A stretch of DNA of 64,000 bases from positions 1-64,000 of the forward strand of contig JAEYUO010000016.1 of the NCBI GenBank assembly GCA_023432465.1, given 5' to 3'. Each line of letters begins with the position of its first letter. Position 1 is the stretch's first letter. The notes beneath the pieces were generated by a model. That model was not told the origin of the DNA and did no database searches. It was given only the letters and a program-made list of their open reading frames with translations. The DNA is from Planctomycetota bacterium (GTDB lineage: Bacteria > Planctomycetota > Phycisphaerae > Phycisphaerales > UBA1924). A program made the translations under genes and the position numbers. This document shows, one piece after another, positions 26,113 through 34,988 of the stretch.

Positions 26113-26826
26113 ATGTCCGGCCCGGCCCTGCCCTGGACGCTGGCCTTCGAGCTGAGCAACCCGACTTCGGGTGCTGCCGATGCGTCATCCCTTGCGCTCG
26201 GCCGGGGCGGAACGGTCATCGCGACCGAGCATGTTGCCCCTGCCGCGCCCCGTAGCGATGAGGATGATCTGTTCCCCGCGATCCAGCGGCTGCTGGAAAA
26301 GGCGGGGATCGGGGTGCAGGATCTTCGCGGCGGGCGGATGGCTGTGAGTGTCGGGCCGGGCGGATACACGGGGTTGCGGGTGGCGTGCGCTGCGGCGAAG
26401 ACCCTGGCGGAGGCGGTGGGCGCGGCGTGCGTGCCCGTGCCGACGGCCCTTGTCGCGCTGCACGCATACCGGCAGGGATCGGGCGCGGCAGGACCGGCAG
26501 CGGTTGCGCTGGCGAGCAAGAGCGACTCGGCGTGGGTGTTCGTCGAGGGGGATGAGGACGCGACGGCGGCCAGGTTCATCCACGCGGCAACGGTGGGGGA
26601 GGTGCTGAAGCAGCGGGGGGTGAGCGTGTTGATTGCCGATGCGCACCTTCCGGGGGCGATCCGGGAGGCCTGCGCCGGGTGTGGGGTGTCGGTGGTTGCT
26701 CCGGCTCTTTCGGCCGCGGCGTGTTTGGAAGTGGCGGCGCGGCTGGGGGCGATCGATCCGGCGTTGCTGGTGCCGGTCTATGCGCGGGAGCCGGATGCGG
26801 TGACGCTGTGGAAGCGGAGAGCGTGA
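26113..26826 (+). CDS. tsaB: tRNA threonylcarbamoyladenosine biosynthesis protein TsaB
   Basis: Partner of TsaD in forming t6A37 in tRNAs that read ANN codons. The 237-aa protein has the actin-like ASKHA fold signature VSVGPGGYTGLRVA (about 79-92; the family usually has GPGSFTGLR). It lacks the metal-binding motif of TsaD, as expected for TsaB. Two changes in the GPG loop (GY for SF) are mild. It lies 13 bp after tkt on the same strand. tsaD and tsaE are not in the window. Confidence 0.9.
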   Translation: MSGPALPWTLAFELSNPTSGAADASSLALGRGGTVIATEHVAPAAPRSDEDDLFPAIQRLLEKAGIGVQDLRGGRMAVSVGPGGYTGLRVACAAAKTLAEAVGAACVPVPTALVALHAYRQGSGAAGPAAVALASKSDSAWVFVEGDEDATAARFIHAATVGEVLKQRGVSVLIADAHLPGAIREACAGCGVSVVAPALSAAACLEVAARLGAIDPALLVPVYAREPDAVTLWKRRA

Positions 26827-26865
26827 AGCCGGGAACGCCGGACGCGGATGCGTTACCCTTACGGC

Positions 26866-27765
26866 ATGACGCAGAACCCTTATGCACAGTTCGGCAGCCC
26901 GTCGTTTGGCGCGGGCGGCCCCGGCGGCGACCCGCGTGACCGGGGCGGCATGGATGGCATGGACCGATTCCCCACCGCTTCCCGCACGAGCGTGCTGGCG
27001 ATCTTCGCGCTGGTGTTCTCGCTGCTGTGCATCCCGCCGACGGGTGCGCTGGCGATCATCTTCGGCGGCGCGGCGATCATGTTCATCTCGGGCTCGCGCG
27101 GGCGGCTGGGCGGGCTGGGGATGGCGATCGCGGGCGTGCTCATCGGCCTGGTGACCACGGTGCTGTGGCTGTTTGTCATCATCGGCGCATCGCAGTTCAT
27201 GTCCGCGTTCAGCGGCGCGTTTGTCGCACCGACGAGCAACATGATGAAGGCCCTTGAGAGCGGCGACTATGCCGGCGCGCGGCAGAACTTCGACCCGACG
27301 CTGGACACCGCGGTGACGGACAAGCAGCTCGGAGAGTTTGTCGCGGCGTATCAGGCCGAGGTGGGCTCGTTCCAAACCATTCCGGGGACGATCTCGGAGT
27401 TCCTCGGCGCGTACGGGCAGGTCGGCAACCTGATGCAGAACTATCGCGGGCAGAATGAGTTCCCGATGCCGGCGCAGTTTGATGCGGGCATGATGGTGCT
27501 GCTGGCGGGGATGCCGCAGGGGCGGGCCGCGCAGCCGCAGCCGGGCGGCGTGATGCCGCGGCTGAACAACCTGGGCGTGCTGGTGGCGCCGGGCAAGGAA
27601 GTGTGGTTGCTGGATCCGCGGACGCTGGTTCCCGTGGACAACTCGGCGGCGGGGAGCGGGCCCGCGCCGCGCGCTGCGGACGGCGACGCGGCGGATGCGC
27701 CCGAGCCCGATGCCAATGAAGCCGGCGGCAACGAGGCGGGCGGCAACGAAGAGGGCGGGGAGTAA
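26866..27765 (+). CDS. DUF4190-type membrane protein, unknown function
   Basis: The 299-aa protein starts MTQNPYAQFG (an alternative ATG lies at 26848). After a Gly/Pro-rich cytoplasmic lead come two transmembrane helices (about 40-65 and 78-105) with the LAIFALVFSLL...GALAIIFGG pattern of DUF4190. A soluble domain of about 130 residues follows, then an acidic low-complexity tail of Asp/Glu/Ala/Gly-Asn repeats (NEAGGNEAGGNEEGGE). It could sense or bind at the membrane; no function is assigned. It sits between tsaB and the ATPase gene with short gaps. Confidence 0.75.
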   Translation: MTQNPYAQFGSPSFGAGGPGGDPRDRGGMDGMDRFPTASRTSVLAIFALVFSLLCIPPTGALAIIFGGAAIMFISGSRGRLGGLGMAIAGVLIGLVTTVLWLFVIIGASQFMSAFSGAFVAPTSNMMKALESGDYAGARQNFDPTLDTAVTDKQLGEFVAAYQAEVGSFQTIPGTISEFLGAYGQVGNLMQNYRGQNEFPMPAQFDAGMMVLLAGMPQGRAAQPQPGGVMPRLNNLGVLVAPGKEVWLLDPRTLVPVDNSAAGSGPAPRAADGDAADAPEPDANEAGGNEAGGNEEGGE

Positions 27766-27802
27766 GGCGGCGAGTTTTCCGGGACGACTTCGATAGGCGC
27801 AC

Positions 27803-28693
27803 GTGAGCAATCCGCAACCCATCATTTCCTGCCGCGATGTCGTGAAGCGATTCGACGGCCGAGCGGTGCTCGAGGGGATCAACCTCGACGTGTACCCGGG
27901 CGAGACCATGGTGATCATGGGGGGCTCGGGGTGCGGGAAGAGCACGCTGCTGCGGGTGATGATCGGCTCTCTGCGCCCGGAAGAGGGGCAGGTGCTGCTG
28001 TTCGGCAAGCCGATCAACACGCTGAGCGACAGCCAGCTTGATGACGTGCGCAAGAAGTTCGGGATTCTGTTTCAATCGGGCGCGCTGTTCAACTCGATGA
28101 CGGTCGCGGAGAACGTCGCGCTTCCGCTGGAGGAGCACACCGACCTCGGGCAGGAGATCATCGACATCCAGGTGAAGATCAAGCTGGAACTGGTGGGGCT
28201 GCGGGAGCACGCGGCGAAGTTTCCGGCGCAGATCTCCGGCGGGATGAAGAAGCGAGCGGGGCTTGCGCGGGCGCTGGCGCTGGATCCGCGGATCCTGTTT
28301 TATGATGAGCCCAGCGCGGGGCTTGACCCGGTGACGAGCGCGGAGATCGACCGGCTGATCGTCGGGCTGACGCGCAAGCTCGGCGTGACGAGCGTGGTCG
28401 TGACGCACGAGATGGACTCGGCGTTCACGATCGCGGACCGGATGGCGATGCTCGACAAGGGGCGCGTGCTGGCAATCGAGGAGCGCGCCTGGTTTGACAA
28501 CCTGCGGCAGATGCCCGCCGAGAAGACCTCGCAGCTGTCGGAGGAACATCAGCTCATCCGGCAGTTCCTTCGGGGCGATGCCGACGGGCCGATCACCGAG
28601 CGGCGGGCGGCGACAAACTACGCCGAGGATCTGCTCGGCGGCCGGCTGCCGGGCCACGCGCCGAGTATCGAGGCCACGCGTTCGCGAGGGTGA
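27803..28693 (+). CDS. ABC transporter ATP-binding protein, MlaF/Mkl type
   Basis: ATPase of a probable phospholipid/organic-solvent transporter of the Mla type, cytoplasmic face. The 296-aa protein has Walker A GGSGCGKST (about 43-51), Q-loop LFQSGALFNSMTV (the SGALF variant is typical of MlaF), signature ISGGMKKRAGLARA (about 144), Walker B ILFYDEPSAGLDP and switch VTHEMD. About 50 residues of C-terminal extension are not recognised. The GTG start at 27803 has a weak RBS. No MlaE permease or MCE-domain (MlaD) gene is adjacent, so its partners must be elsewhere. Confidence 0.9.
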   Translation: MSNPQPIISCRDVVKRFDGRAVLEGINLDVYPGETMVIMGGSGCGKSTLLRVMIGSLRPEEGQVLLFGKPINTLSDSQLDDVRKKFGILFQSGALFNSMTVAENVALPLEEHTDLGQEIIDIQVKIKLELVGLREHAAKFPAQISGGMKKRAGLARALALDPRILFYDEPSAGLDPVTSAEIDRLIVGLTRKLGVTSVVVTHEMDSAFTIADRMAMLDKGRVLAIEERAWFDNLRQMPAEKTSQLSEEHQLIRQFLRGDADGPITERRAATNYAEDLLGGRLPGHAPSIEATRSRG

Positions 28694-28802
28694 GCTCGCC
28701 TGGGAACCGGGGAAGGGGGCTTTGGGTGTGATAACCAATGCGCCGGGCGCGATGTGTTTGGCCATGCGTGCTTCAGCGTCCGGCAGACGGCGTCGATAGT
28801 CC

Positions 28803-29783
28803 ATGTTTACGGACCGACGGCCCATGCCTGACCGAGCGGAAGAACTCAAAGAGATCGAGGCTCTCGACCAGCGCGTCGATGAGCTGTTGTCCGAGGTTGA
28901 GCAGACCGCCGAGCGCATCGATGCGGCGATCCCCTCACCGCCGGAAGACGCGAATGTGTCGCAGTTTGAAGATGCCGCGGCGGTCCTTGAAGAAGTGAAC
29001 GCGGACCTTGCGCGTGCCGAGACCGAGGCCGAGACGGCGGCCGAGCCAGTGGGGGGCGAGGTCTTTGGGGGCGCGGGCGAGGGTGACGTCGAAAGCACTG
29101 AGTTTGAGAGCGCGGCGGATGTGATGGAAGAAGTCGCTGCGGAGCTTCGGGCGACAGAGGAGCCCGCGCCGCCCGCTGAGCTTGAGGCCGCGGCCTCAGA
29201 ACGCGAACCCGAGCCCGAACCCGAGAGCATGTCCGCCGAGGAGTTCTCGAGTCCGGAAGCCATCCGCAAGCTGGATGAACGGCTTGCCGCAAACGCATCA
29301 GACCTGAGCGCCGGCACCGGCGATGTGGTTGACGACAGCGAAGTGCAGGAGCAGGTCATCGCCTCCGAGCGCGGCGAGGAGCCGGCCCCGGCCGTTGTTT
29401 CGCCCGAGCCGGTCGCCGCGAGCATTCCGGCGGCACCCGCAAAGCCTGTCGCGCCCGCGCCCGAACCCGCGCCCATCGCCGCGCCGGTGGTGGTCGTGCC
29501 CGCGAAGGACCGACTGAGCATCGGCCGCGCCGCCGCCGCGCCGCTTGTGCCGCTGGCAAACTTCACGGAGCGACTGAGCGCCGGCACGCGGCAGACGATC
29601 GCGTATGCCGCGGTGGTCACGCTGTTTCAGGCCGCGTGTCTGTGGGGCTTCCTGGTGTTCAAGGGTCCGCCGGGCGAGCCCGTGCCGACGAGCGATCCGG
29701 TGACACTGCGGGAGCCGGATGCGCCACCGAAGGCAAAGCCGACGGCGGGCTCAAGCCCGAAGAACGCGGCCGAATCAAACTGA
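28803..29783 (+). CDS. Acidic Pro/Ala/Glu-rich protein with one C-terminal transmembrane segment
   Basis: The 326-aa protein is not recognised. It starts with a predicted coiled-coil helix (about 10-45, rich in Glu/Leu/Asp), continues as a long acidic low-complexity region (Glu, Ala, Pro: EPEPEPES), then a proline/valine linker. It ends with a membrane helix near 275-295 (IAYAAVVTLFQAACLWGFLVF) and a short Pro-rich tail. It is probably a cytoplasmic membrane-tethered protein. ATG 28803 and ATG 28827 (MPDRAEEL) are both possible. It is convergent with the SLC13-type gene, 18 bp apart. Confidence 0.7.
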   Translation: MFTDRRPMPDRAEELKEIEALDQRVDELLSEVEQTAERIDAAIPSPPEDANVSQFEDAAAVLEEVNADLARAETEAETAAEPVGGEVFGGAGEGDVESTEFESAADVMEEVAAELRATEEPAPPAELEAAASEREPEPEPESMSAEEFSSPEAIRKLDERLAANASDLSAGTGDVVDDSEVQEQVIASERGEEPAPAVVSPEPVAASIPAAPAKPVAPAPEPAPIAAPVVVVPAKDRLSIGRAAAAPLVPLANFTERLSAGTRQTIAYAAVVTLFQAACLWGFLVFKGPPGEPVPTSDPVTLREPDAPPKAKPTAGSSPKNAAESN

Positions 29784-29801
29784 TGGTGCTCCGCGCGCGC
29801 T

Positions 29802-31640
29802 TCAACTCAGCATCGTGCACGCCGCGACACACACGATCCCGCACAGCACGTTGAGCGGTCCGCCGAAACGCACATAGTCTGTGAGGCGGTACCCGCCCGG
29901 GCCCATGACCATGAGGTTGGTCTGGTAGCCGATCGGCGAGATGAACTCGCACGAGGCAGAGACCATGACACACAGGACGGCCGGAAGCGGGTTCAGCCCG
30001 GACTGCTCGGCGAGGCGGATGGCGATGGGGAACATCAGCACCCCCGCGGAGTTGTTGTTCATGATCGCCGTGAAGAGCCAGGTGGAGATGTAGATGATGG
30101 CGAGCACCGCGGCGGTGGAACTCTCGCCGCCGACAGCGCTCAGCACGCCCGCCATCGCAGAGGCGATGTGCCCAGCAAGACCGGACTTGTCCATGGCGAC
30201 GCCCAGAGCCATCGAAGCGGCAATCACGAGCAGCACCTGCCAGTGGACGGCATCGCGGGCCTGCGCGGCGGAGCAGCAGCGGAACAGGACCATGAGCGCG
30301 GCCCCGGTCATGGCCGCGACGATCTCCGATGGGACCGCGATGCCCAGGCCGGGGATGATGCGGCCGGAGAAGGAGAGCATGAGCACGACAAGACCAAGGA
30401 TGCCGATCGCGGCCCATGCGCGGTCATGCCGGGGTGCGGCATCGCCCTCGAGTTCGGAAACGAGGTAGAAGTCCGGCGAGCCGCGATGGCGACGGGCGAA
30501 GTCGGGCTCGGCCTCGATCAGCAGTGTGTCACCGGGGCGGAGGACGATGTCCCCGATCTTGCCGGTGAGGCGGTGCCCGTGACGGTTGATGGCGATGATG
30601 ACCGCTTCGTAGCGCGTGCGGAACGCGCTGTCGCGGACAGAGCGTCCGACGAGCGGGGAGGCGGGGGAGATCACCGCTTCCGTGAGTTTGCGACCGTGGC
30701 GGGGCGTGGTGTGCCCGCCGTTCTCATCCGCGGCGGGGGTGAGGCCGCGGATGCGCTGGAGATCAACGACGGAGTCGATGTTGCCGACGAACACGAGCAG
30801 ATCTCCCGGGCGGAGGATCTGCGTGGGGGAGACGGCGATGAGGGATTCCGACGGGCGCTCGATGCGGGAGAGAAACAGGCCCGGCAGACGGCGGAGGCCC
30901 GCCTGCTCGACGGTCTTGCCGATGACCGGAGAAGCGACATCGACCCGCATGGCGGTCGTGTAGATGCGAGCGCTGTTTGCGCCCGCGCCGACGGGGGCTT
31001 CGGCGGGGATGTGCTCGGCAAGCAAGCGCCGGCCGAAGATCAACATGTACACGATGCCCACGATCGCGACGGGCACGCCGACGGCGGAGATGGTGAACAT
31101 CCCGATGTGGCCGATCCCCGCGCCCGGGTTCGCGGCATCGTGCTGGCGGGCGAGGCCCGCGACGACGACGTTCGTCGAAGTGCCGATGAGGGTGCACGCG
31201 CCGCCAAGGATCGCGGCGTAGGACAGCGGAAGATACAGCCGCGAGGGGGAGAGGCCGGTGCGCCTGGCCCAGCCGGCAAGCACGGGCAGGAACATGGCGA
31301 CAATCGGCGTGTTGTTGATGAACGCGCTGGCCACCGCGACGGGGGCGACAAGGCGCGACTGCGCGGCCAGTGCGCTGTGCGGCCTGCCGAGCAGGCGCGA
31401 TGTGAGCATCGTGAGCGCGCCGGTCTGGCTCAGCCCCGCGGCCAGAACGTACAGAAACCCGACGGTCAACACGCCCGGATTGGCAAAGCCGCGCACCGCC
31501 TCGGCAGGCTCCAGCACGCCCGCGAGCGCAAGCACGAGCACGGCGGTGAGGACCGCGGCATCCATCGCGGCGCGGCCGGAGGCCATGGCGGCCAGAAGAC
31601 CGGCGATGACGGCGGCGGTGAGCCAGGCCTGCCAGGACAT
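29802..31640 (-). CDS. SLC13/DASS-type anion permease with two TrkA-C domains
   Basis: Inner-membrane transporter, probably Na+-coupled, for sulfate or dicarboxylate-type anions. The 612-aa protein has the two repeat signatures ASAFINNTPIVAMFLPV and CTLIGTSTNVVV in the first half and MNNNSAGVLMFPIA in the second half. Between them lie two RCK-C/TrkA-C-like regulatory domains (about 215-295 and 300-385), as usual in this prokaryotic branch. It lies 31 bp downstream of the HAL2/CysQ-type gene on the same strand. A sulfate role would fit that neighbour, but this is inference only. Confidence 0.88.
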   Translation of the reverse strand: MSWQAWLTAAVIAGLLAAMASGRAAMDAAVLTAVLVLALAGVLEPAEAVRGFANPGVLTVGFLYVLAAGLSQTGALTMLTSRLLGRPHSALAAQSRLVAPVAVASAFINNTPIVAMFLPVLAGWARRTGLSPSRLYLPLSYAAILGGACTLIGTSTNVVVAGLARQHDAANPGAGIGHIGMFTISAVGVPVAIVGIVYMLIFGRRLLAEHIPAEAPVGAGANSARIYTTAMRVDVASPVIGKTVEQAGLRRLPGLFLSRIERPSESLIAVSPTQILRPGDLLVFVGNIDSVVDLQRIRGLTPAADENGGHTTPRHGRKLTEAVISPASPLVGRSVRDSAFRTRYEAVIIAINRHGHRLTGKIGDIVLRPGDTLLIEAEPDFARRHRGSPDFYLVSELEGDAAPRHDRAWAAIGILGLVVLMLSFSGRIIPGLGIAVPSEIVAAMTGAALMVLFRCCSAAQARDAVHWQVLLVIAASMALGVAMDKSGLAGHIASAMAGVLSAVGGESSTAAVLAIIYISTWLFTAIMNNNSAGVLMFPIAIRLAEQSGLNPLPAVLCVMVSASCEFISPIGYQTNLMVMGPGGYRLTDYVRFGGPLNVLCGIVCVAACTMLS

Positions 31641-31671
31641 GCGCGGCGTCTCCGGGAGGAAGGGGAAGCGA

Positions 31672-32754
31672 TCAGTCTCGCGGGCGGTGCGCGTCGATGG
31701 CGGCGATGAGTTTCGGGTGCAGCGCGGTGGGCGCGACGACGATGCCCTTGTTCATCTCAAGGCCGCGGCCGCAGGAGAAGTCCAGTGGCTTGCCGAGAAC
31801 GTCGGTCACGATACAGCCCGCCTCCTCGGCGATCAGGGCTCCCGCCGCGTGGTCCCAGATGCGCTCGATGTACCCCTTCCTGCTGGGCAGGCGGAGATAG
31901 ACATCCGCCTGGCCACGGGCGACCACGGCGTACTTGCACTGGCTGTCAAGGCGGAGGAGTGTGTACTCGGGGTCGAGTTCGCGCATGATGATGGCGGATG
32001 CGGACTGATCCGAGTGGGCGCTCTCGACGCTTTCGGCGAGGACCGGATGCTGCCGCACACCCGCAAACGCCGCGCGGGAGGCGGGAGTCACGGCAAGCTC
32101 TCCCCCGCCGCGGCCGCACGAAGAGCGGAGCGGGGACTGCGTCACGCACCCGCATCCGCGCGCGGTGGTGAAGAGACTGCCCGTGGGCGCGGGGTTTTCC
32201 GGGCTCGCGGTCGGATCGGGTGCGAGGTTGGGGCACCCCATCGCGGCGAGCTGAGGAACGCCATCACGGACAAACGCGAGCGCGACCGCGTACTGCCCGC
32301 CGCGGAGGAAGCCCTTGGTGCCATCGATCGGGTCGAGGGTGAAGAAGCCCTCGGCGACAGCGCGCGGGGACAGGGGGTCGGCATCGCCGCCATCGATGGC
32401 GTGGAAGAGGGAGTCGGGGAAGACATCGGGCCAGGCGGGGTTGTCGCCATCGCGCAGCACGGCGAGGGTTGCGCTGAGGTGCGCGGCGTGCTGGGGGTCA
32501 CGAAGGAAGGCAGAGGACTCTTCGCCGACGAGGAGCAGGTCATCTCCCAGGGCCGCGCGAAGGGCGCGGGCCACCACGGCCTGGGAGGCAAAGTCGGCGA
32601 TGGTGACGGGGGACTTGTCGTCCTTGGTGATGGCGCGGAGCTGGTCAAGCCTGGTCTGGACGGACGAGCAGACGGATGAGGCCGCGGCAACGGCGGCGGA
32701 CATGGCGTGCTGCATGGAAGCGAGGGCCGGAGAAAGCGTGTGGGTTGTGGTCAC
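31672..32754 (-). CDS. 3'(2'),5'-bisphosphate nucleotidase family phosphatase (HAL2/CysQ-like)
   Basis: Mg-dependent, lithium-sensitive phosphatase of the inositol monophosphatase superfamily. Members of this branch hydrolyse PAP formed during sulfate assimilation. The 360-aa protein has the metal motifs EES (about 79), DPIDGTKGF (about 140) and WDHAAGALIAEEAG (about 305). The length and the GTKGF form fit the HAL2 branch rather than SuhB. A proline/glycine insert precedes the middle part. It forms a probable two-gene operon with the SLC13-type transporter. Its start at 32754 is divergent from the 32874 gene, leaving about 120 bp for promoters. Confidence 0.9.
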   Translation of the reverse strand: MTTTHTLSPALASMQHAMSAAVAAASSVCSSVQTRLDQLRAITKDDKSPVTIADFASQAVVARALRAALGDDLLLVGEESSAFLRDPQHAAHLSATLAVLRDGDNPAWPDVFPDSLFHAIDGGDADPLSPRAVAEGFFTLDPIDGTKGFLRGGQYAVALAFVRDGVPQLAAMGCPNLAPDPTASPENPAPTGSLFTTARGCGCVTQSPLRSSCGRGGGELAVTPASRAAFAGVRQHPVLAESVESAHSDQSASAIIMRELDPEYTLLRLDSQCKYAVVARGQADVYLRLPSRKGYIERIWDHAAGALIAEEAGCIVTDVLGKPLDFSCGRGLEMNKGIVVAPTALHPKLIAAIDAHRPRD

Positions 32755-32873
32755 GCCCCGAGGATAGGGAGGCAGAGGAAGTCGGATGTGAGAGGTGGGC
32801 CGGGTCGTGGGGCGACGTGACCACTACTATGTGGCAGGCTGTGACCACGGGCGGGGATTGCAAGGGGTTTGCG

Positions 32874-33821
32874 ATGAAGATCATCAAGCTGCTGCTGGTG
32901 CTGGTTGTCCTGCTGGTTCTGCTGGTGGCGATCGCCGGATTCGCGGCGTTCTCCTATGTCGACACCATCGCCAAGCGCGCAGTCGAGAAGGGCGGGACGT
33001 ACGCGCTGGGCGTCGATACCACCCTCGGCGGGGCGGATGTCGGCATCATGAGCGGCAGCTTTGCGATGAACGACCTCAAGGTCGCCAACGTGGCGGGGTT
33101 CCCGGGGCCGCACTTTCTGTCGCTGGGCGACGGCTCGGTCGCGGTCGCGTTCAACACGCTGCGCGAGGAAACGGTGGTGCTGCCGCACCTGAAGCTCGAC
33201 GCGATCGATGTGCGGCTGGAAAAGAAGGACGGCGGCACGAACTACGGCATCATCCTCGAGAACCTGAAGAAGGTCAGCGGTGGCGCAGGGGGGGGGAGCG
33301 ACAAGCCCGCTCCCCAGCCCGCGCCGACGCAGGATGAGAAGCGGTTTGTCGTCAATGACCTGTCGATCACCAAGGTGACCGTGCACGTGGACCTGATGGA
33401 ATCCGGCGGCCCGGGCGCTGCGCTCATCCCGCTGACAAAGGTGACCATCCCGATCAACGAGATCAAGCTGCAGAATGTCGGAAAGACGGGCGAGGGCGTG
33501 AAGGGCACGGGCGTGACGATGAGCGAGCTGGCGAACATCATCGTGCAGGCGGTTCTTGCCGCGGCCGTGGAAAACGGCGGCGGCCTCATCCCCGCGGACA
33601 TCCTCGGCGACCTGCAAGGGAAACTCGCCTCGCTGGGCGACCTGAGCAAGCTCGATATGAAGGTGCTCGGCGATGTGAAGGGGACGGTGGAAGACCTGAC
33701 CAAGAAGGCCGATGAGGCGAAGAAGACGGTGGAAGATGCCGTCGAGAAGGGCAAGAGCGCGCTCGAAGAGGCCAAGAAGGGGCTGGAGGGGTTGATTCCG
33801 AAGAAGAAGGATGACAAGTAA
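32874..33821 (+). CDS. Membrane-anchored AsmA-like protein, unknown
   Basis: The 315-aa protein starts with a signal anchor (MKIIKLLLVLVVLLVLLVAIAGFAAF) and then an AsmA-type opening, in which a membrane helix is followed by repeats of beta strands (TLGGADVGIMSGSFAMNDLKV resembles it). A flexible Gly/Pro linker (about 135-150) splits two beta regions. The last 75 residues are a Lys/Glu-rich helix likely to form a coiled coil, ending IPKKKDDK. It is probably periplasmic. AAGGGG lies a few bases before ATG 32874. Function is inferred only from the weak AsmA resemblance. Confidence 0.72.
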   Translation: MKIIKLLLVLVVLLVLLVAIAGFAAFSYVDTIAKRAVEKGGTYALGVDTTLGGADVGIMSGSFAMNDLKVANVAGFPGPHFLSLGDGSVAVAFNTLREETVVLPHLKLDAIDVRLEKKDGGTNYGIILENLKKVSGGAGGGSDKPAPQPAPTQDEKRFVVNDLSITKVTVHVDLMESGGPGAALIPLTKVTIPINEIKLQNVGKTGEGVKGTGVTMSELANIIVQAVLAAAVENGGGLIPADILGDLQGKLASLGDLSKLDMKVLGDVKGTVEDLTKKADEAKKTVEDAVEKGKSALEEAKKGLEGLIPKKKDDK

Positions 33822-33894
33822 GACGGGGAAGGAACACGGAGCCAGCAGAGCAAGCAGAGGGGAGCAGAGGTCAAGCGGAAAGGTCAAGCATCGA

Positions 33895-34944
33895 ATGCCC
33901 ACGTCTGTTTTTCTGGATGGCAAGTTCTTCACCCTCGATGCCGCGACGCCCGAGTCTCGGCGCGCAGCCCTCTCCCCCTTTGATGCCGGCTTCCAGCACG
34001 GCGTCGGCCTGTTCGAGACCATGCTCGGCGGCGTCAGCGAGAATGGTGACGGGGCCGTTTGGTGCATGCGGATCGATGAGCACCTGGCGCGGCTGGCGGC
34101 ATCGGCGAAGGAACTGGGGCTGAGCGAGACGCTGCGGGCGGGCGCGCTGGCGGATGCGATCGCGGAGACGGTTCGGCAGTCGGGCCTTGCGCGGGCGCGG
34201 ATCCGGCTGACGGTGTCGGGCGGGGACCTGAACCTGCTCACGCGGGCGAGCGCGGGAGGCGGCGCAAAGGTTGAGCACGATCCGACGATCCTGATCGTCG
34301 CGCAGCAGGCCGTCGACTACCCCGCGGGCATGTTCGAGCGGGGTGTCGCCGTTAGTATCGCCGATGCCCGCGCGAACCCCTTCAGCCCGATGGAGGGCCA
34401 CAAGACGCTGAACTACTGGTGGCGACTGCGCGAGCTGCAGGCCGCCAGCGCGAAGAACGCCGCCGAGGCCCTCGTCCTCTCTGTCAGCAACCACCTCGTC
34501 GGCGGATGCGTCAGCAACGTGCTGCTGGTGAGTGGCGATGAGATTCTGACGCCCATCGCCCGCGGCGAAGAAGGCGGAGGCCGGGCGCCGGGCGAACAGC
34601 ATGCGGGTGCGGATGACCCCGATGCGCCGCCGGTGCCCGTGCCGACGGTCAAGGGCGGGTATCTGCCCAGCCCGGTGCTGCCGGGCGTGGTGCGCGCGTG
34701 GGCCTTGGATTGGGCCGCGGATCAGGGGATGGCGGTGAAGCGGCAAATGCTGTCGGTCGCGGATGTGCTGGAGGCGGATGAGGTGCTGCTGACCAACTCG
34801 TCGTGGGGCGTGCTGCCGGTGGTGCGCATCGAGGGCAGCGCGGTCGGTGCGGGTGATGAGGGAGCGGTCGGGCCCATCGGCCGAAAGCTCGCCGCGGCGT
34901 GGCGGGGGCTTGTGGAGGAGTATGCGGGCGGCGGGGCCCGGTGA
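33895..34944 (+). CDS. Class IV aminotransferase (PabC/IlvE-like)
   Basis: PLP enzyme, either a branched-chain aminotransferase or 4-amino-4-deoxychorismate lyase. The 349-aa protein has the fold-type IV markers FDAGFQHGVGLFETM near the N-terminus, GHKTLNYW (about 165-172, with the PLP lysine), a SNxxLV site, LPGVVR and EVLLTNSSWGVLPV. An acidic/proline insert of about 30 residues (about 225-255) is unusual. Substrate cannot be decided from sequence. ATG 33895 was chosen because MPTSVFLDGKF matches the family opening; an earlier frame overlaps the previous gene. Confidence 0.88.
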   Translation: MPTSVFLDGKFFTLDAATPESRRAALSPFDAGFQHGVGLFETMLGGVSENGDGAVWCMRIDEHLARLAASAKELGLSETLRAGALADAIAETVRQSGLARARIRLTVSGGDLNLLTRASAGGGAKVEHDPTILIVAQQAVDYPAGMFERGVAVSIADARANPFSPMEGHKTLNYWWRLRELQAASAKNAAEALVLSVSNHLVGGCVSNVLLVSGDEILTPIARGEEGGGRAPGEQHAGADDPDAPPVPVPTVKGGYLPSPVLPGVVRAWALDWAADQGMAVKRQMLSVADVLEADEVLLTNSSWGVLPVVRIEGSAVGAGDEGAVGPIGRKLAAAWRGLVEEYAGGGAR

Positions 34945-34988
34945 GTTGGAGGTGATGCTGCGTCAGCGAGTGCGTCGATAGACTCCCA

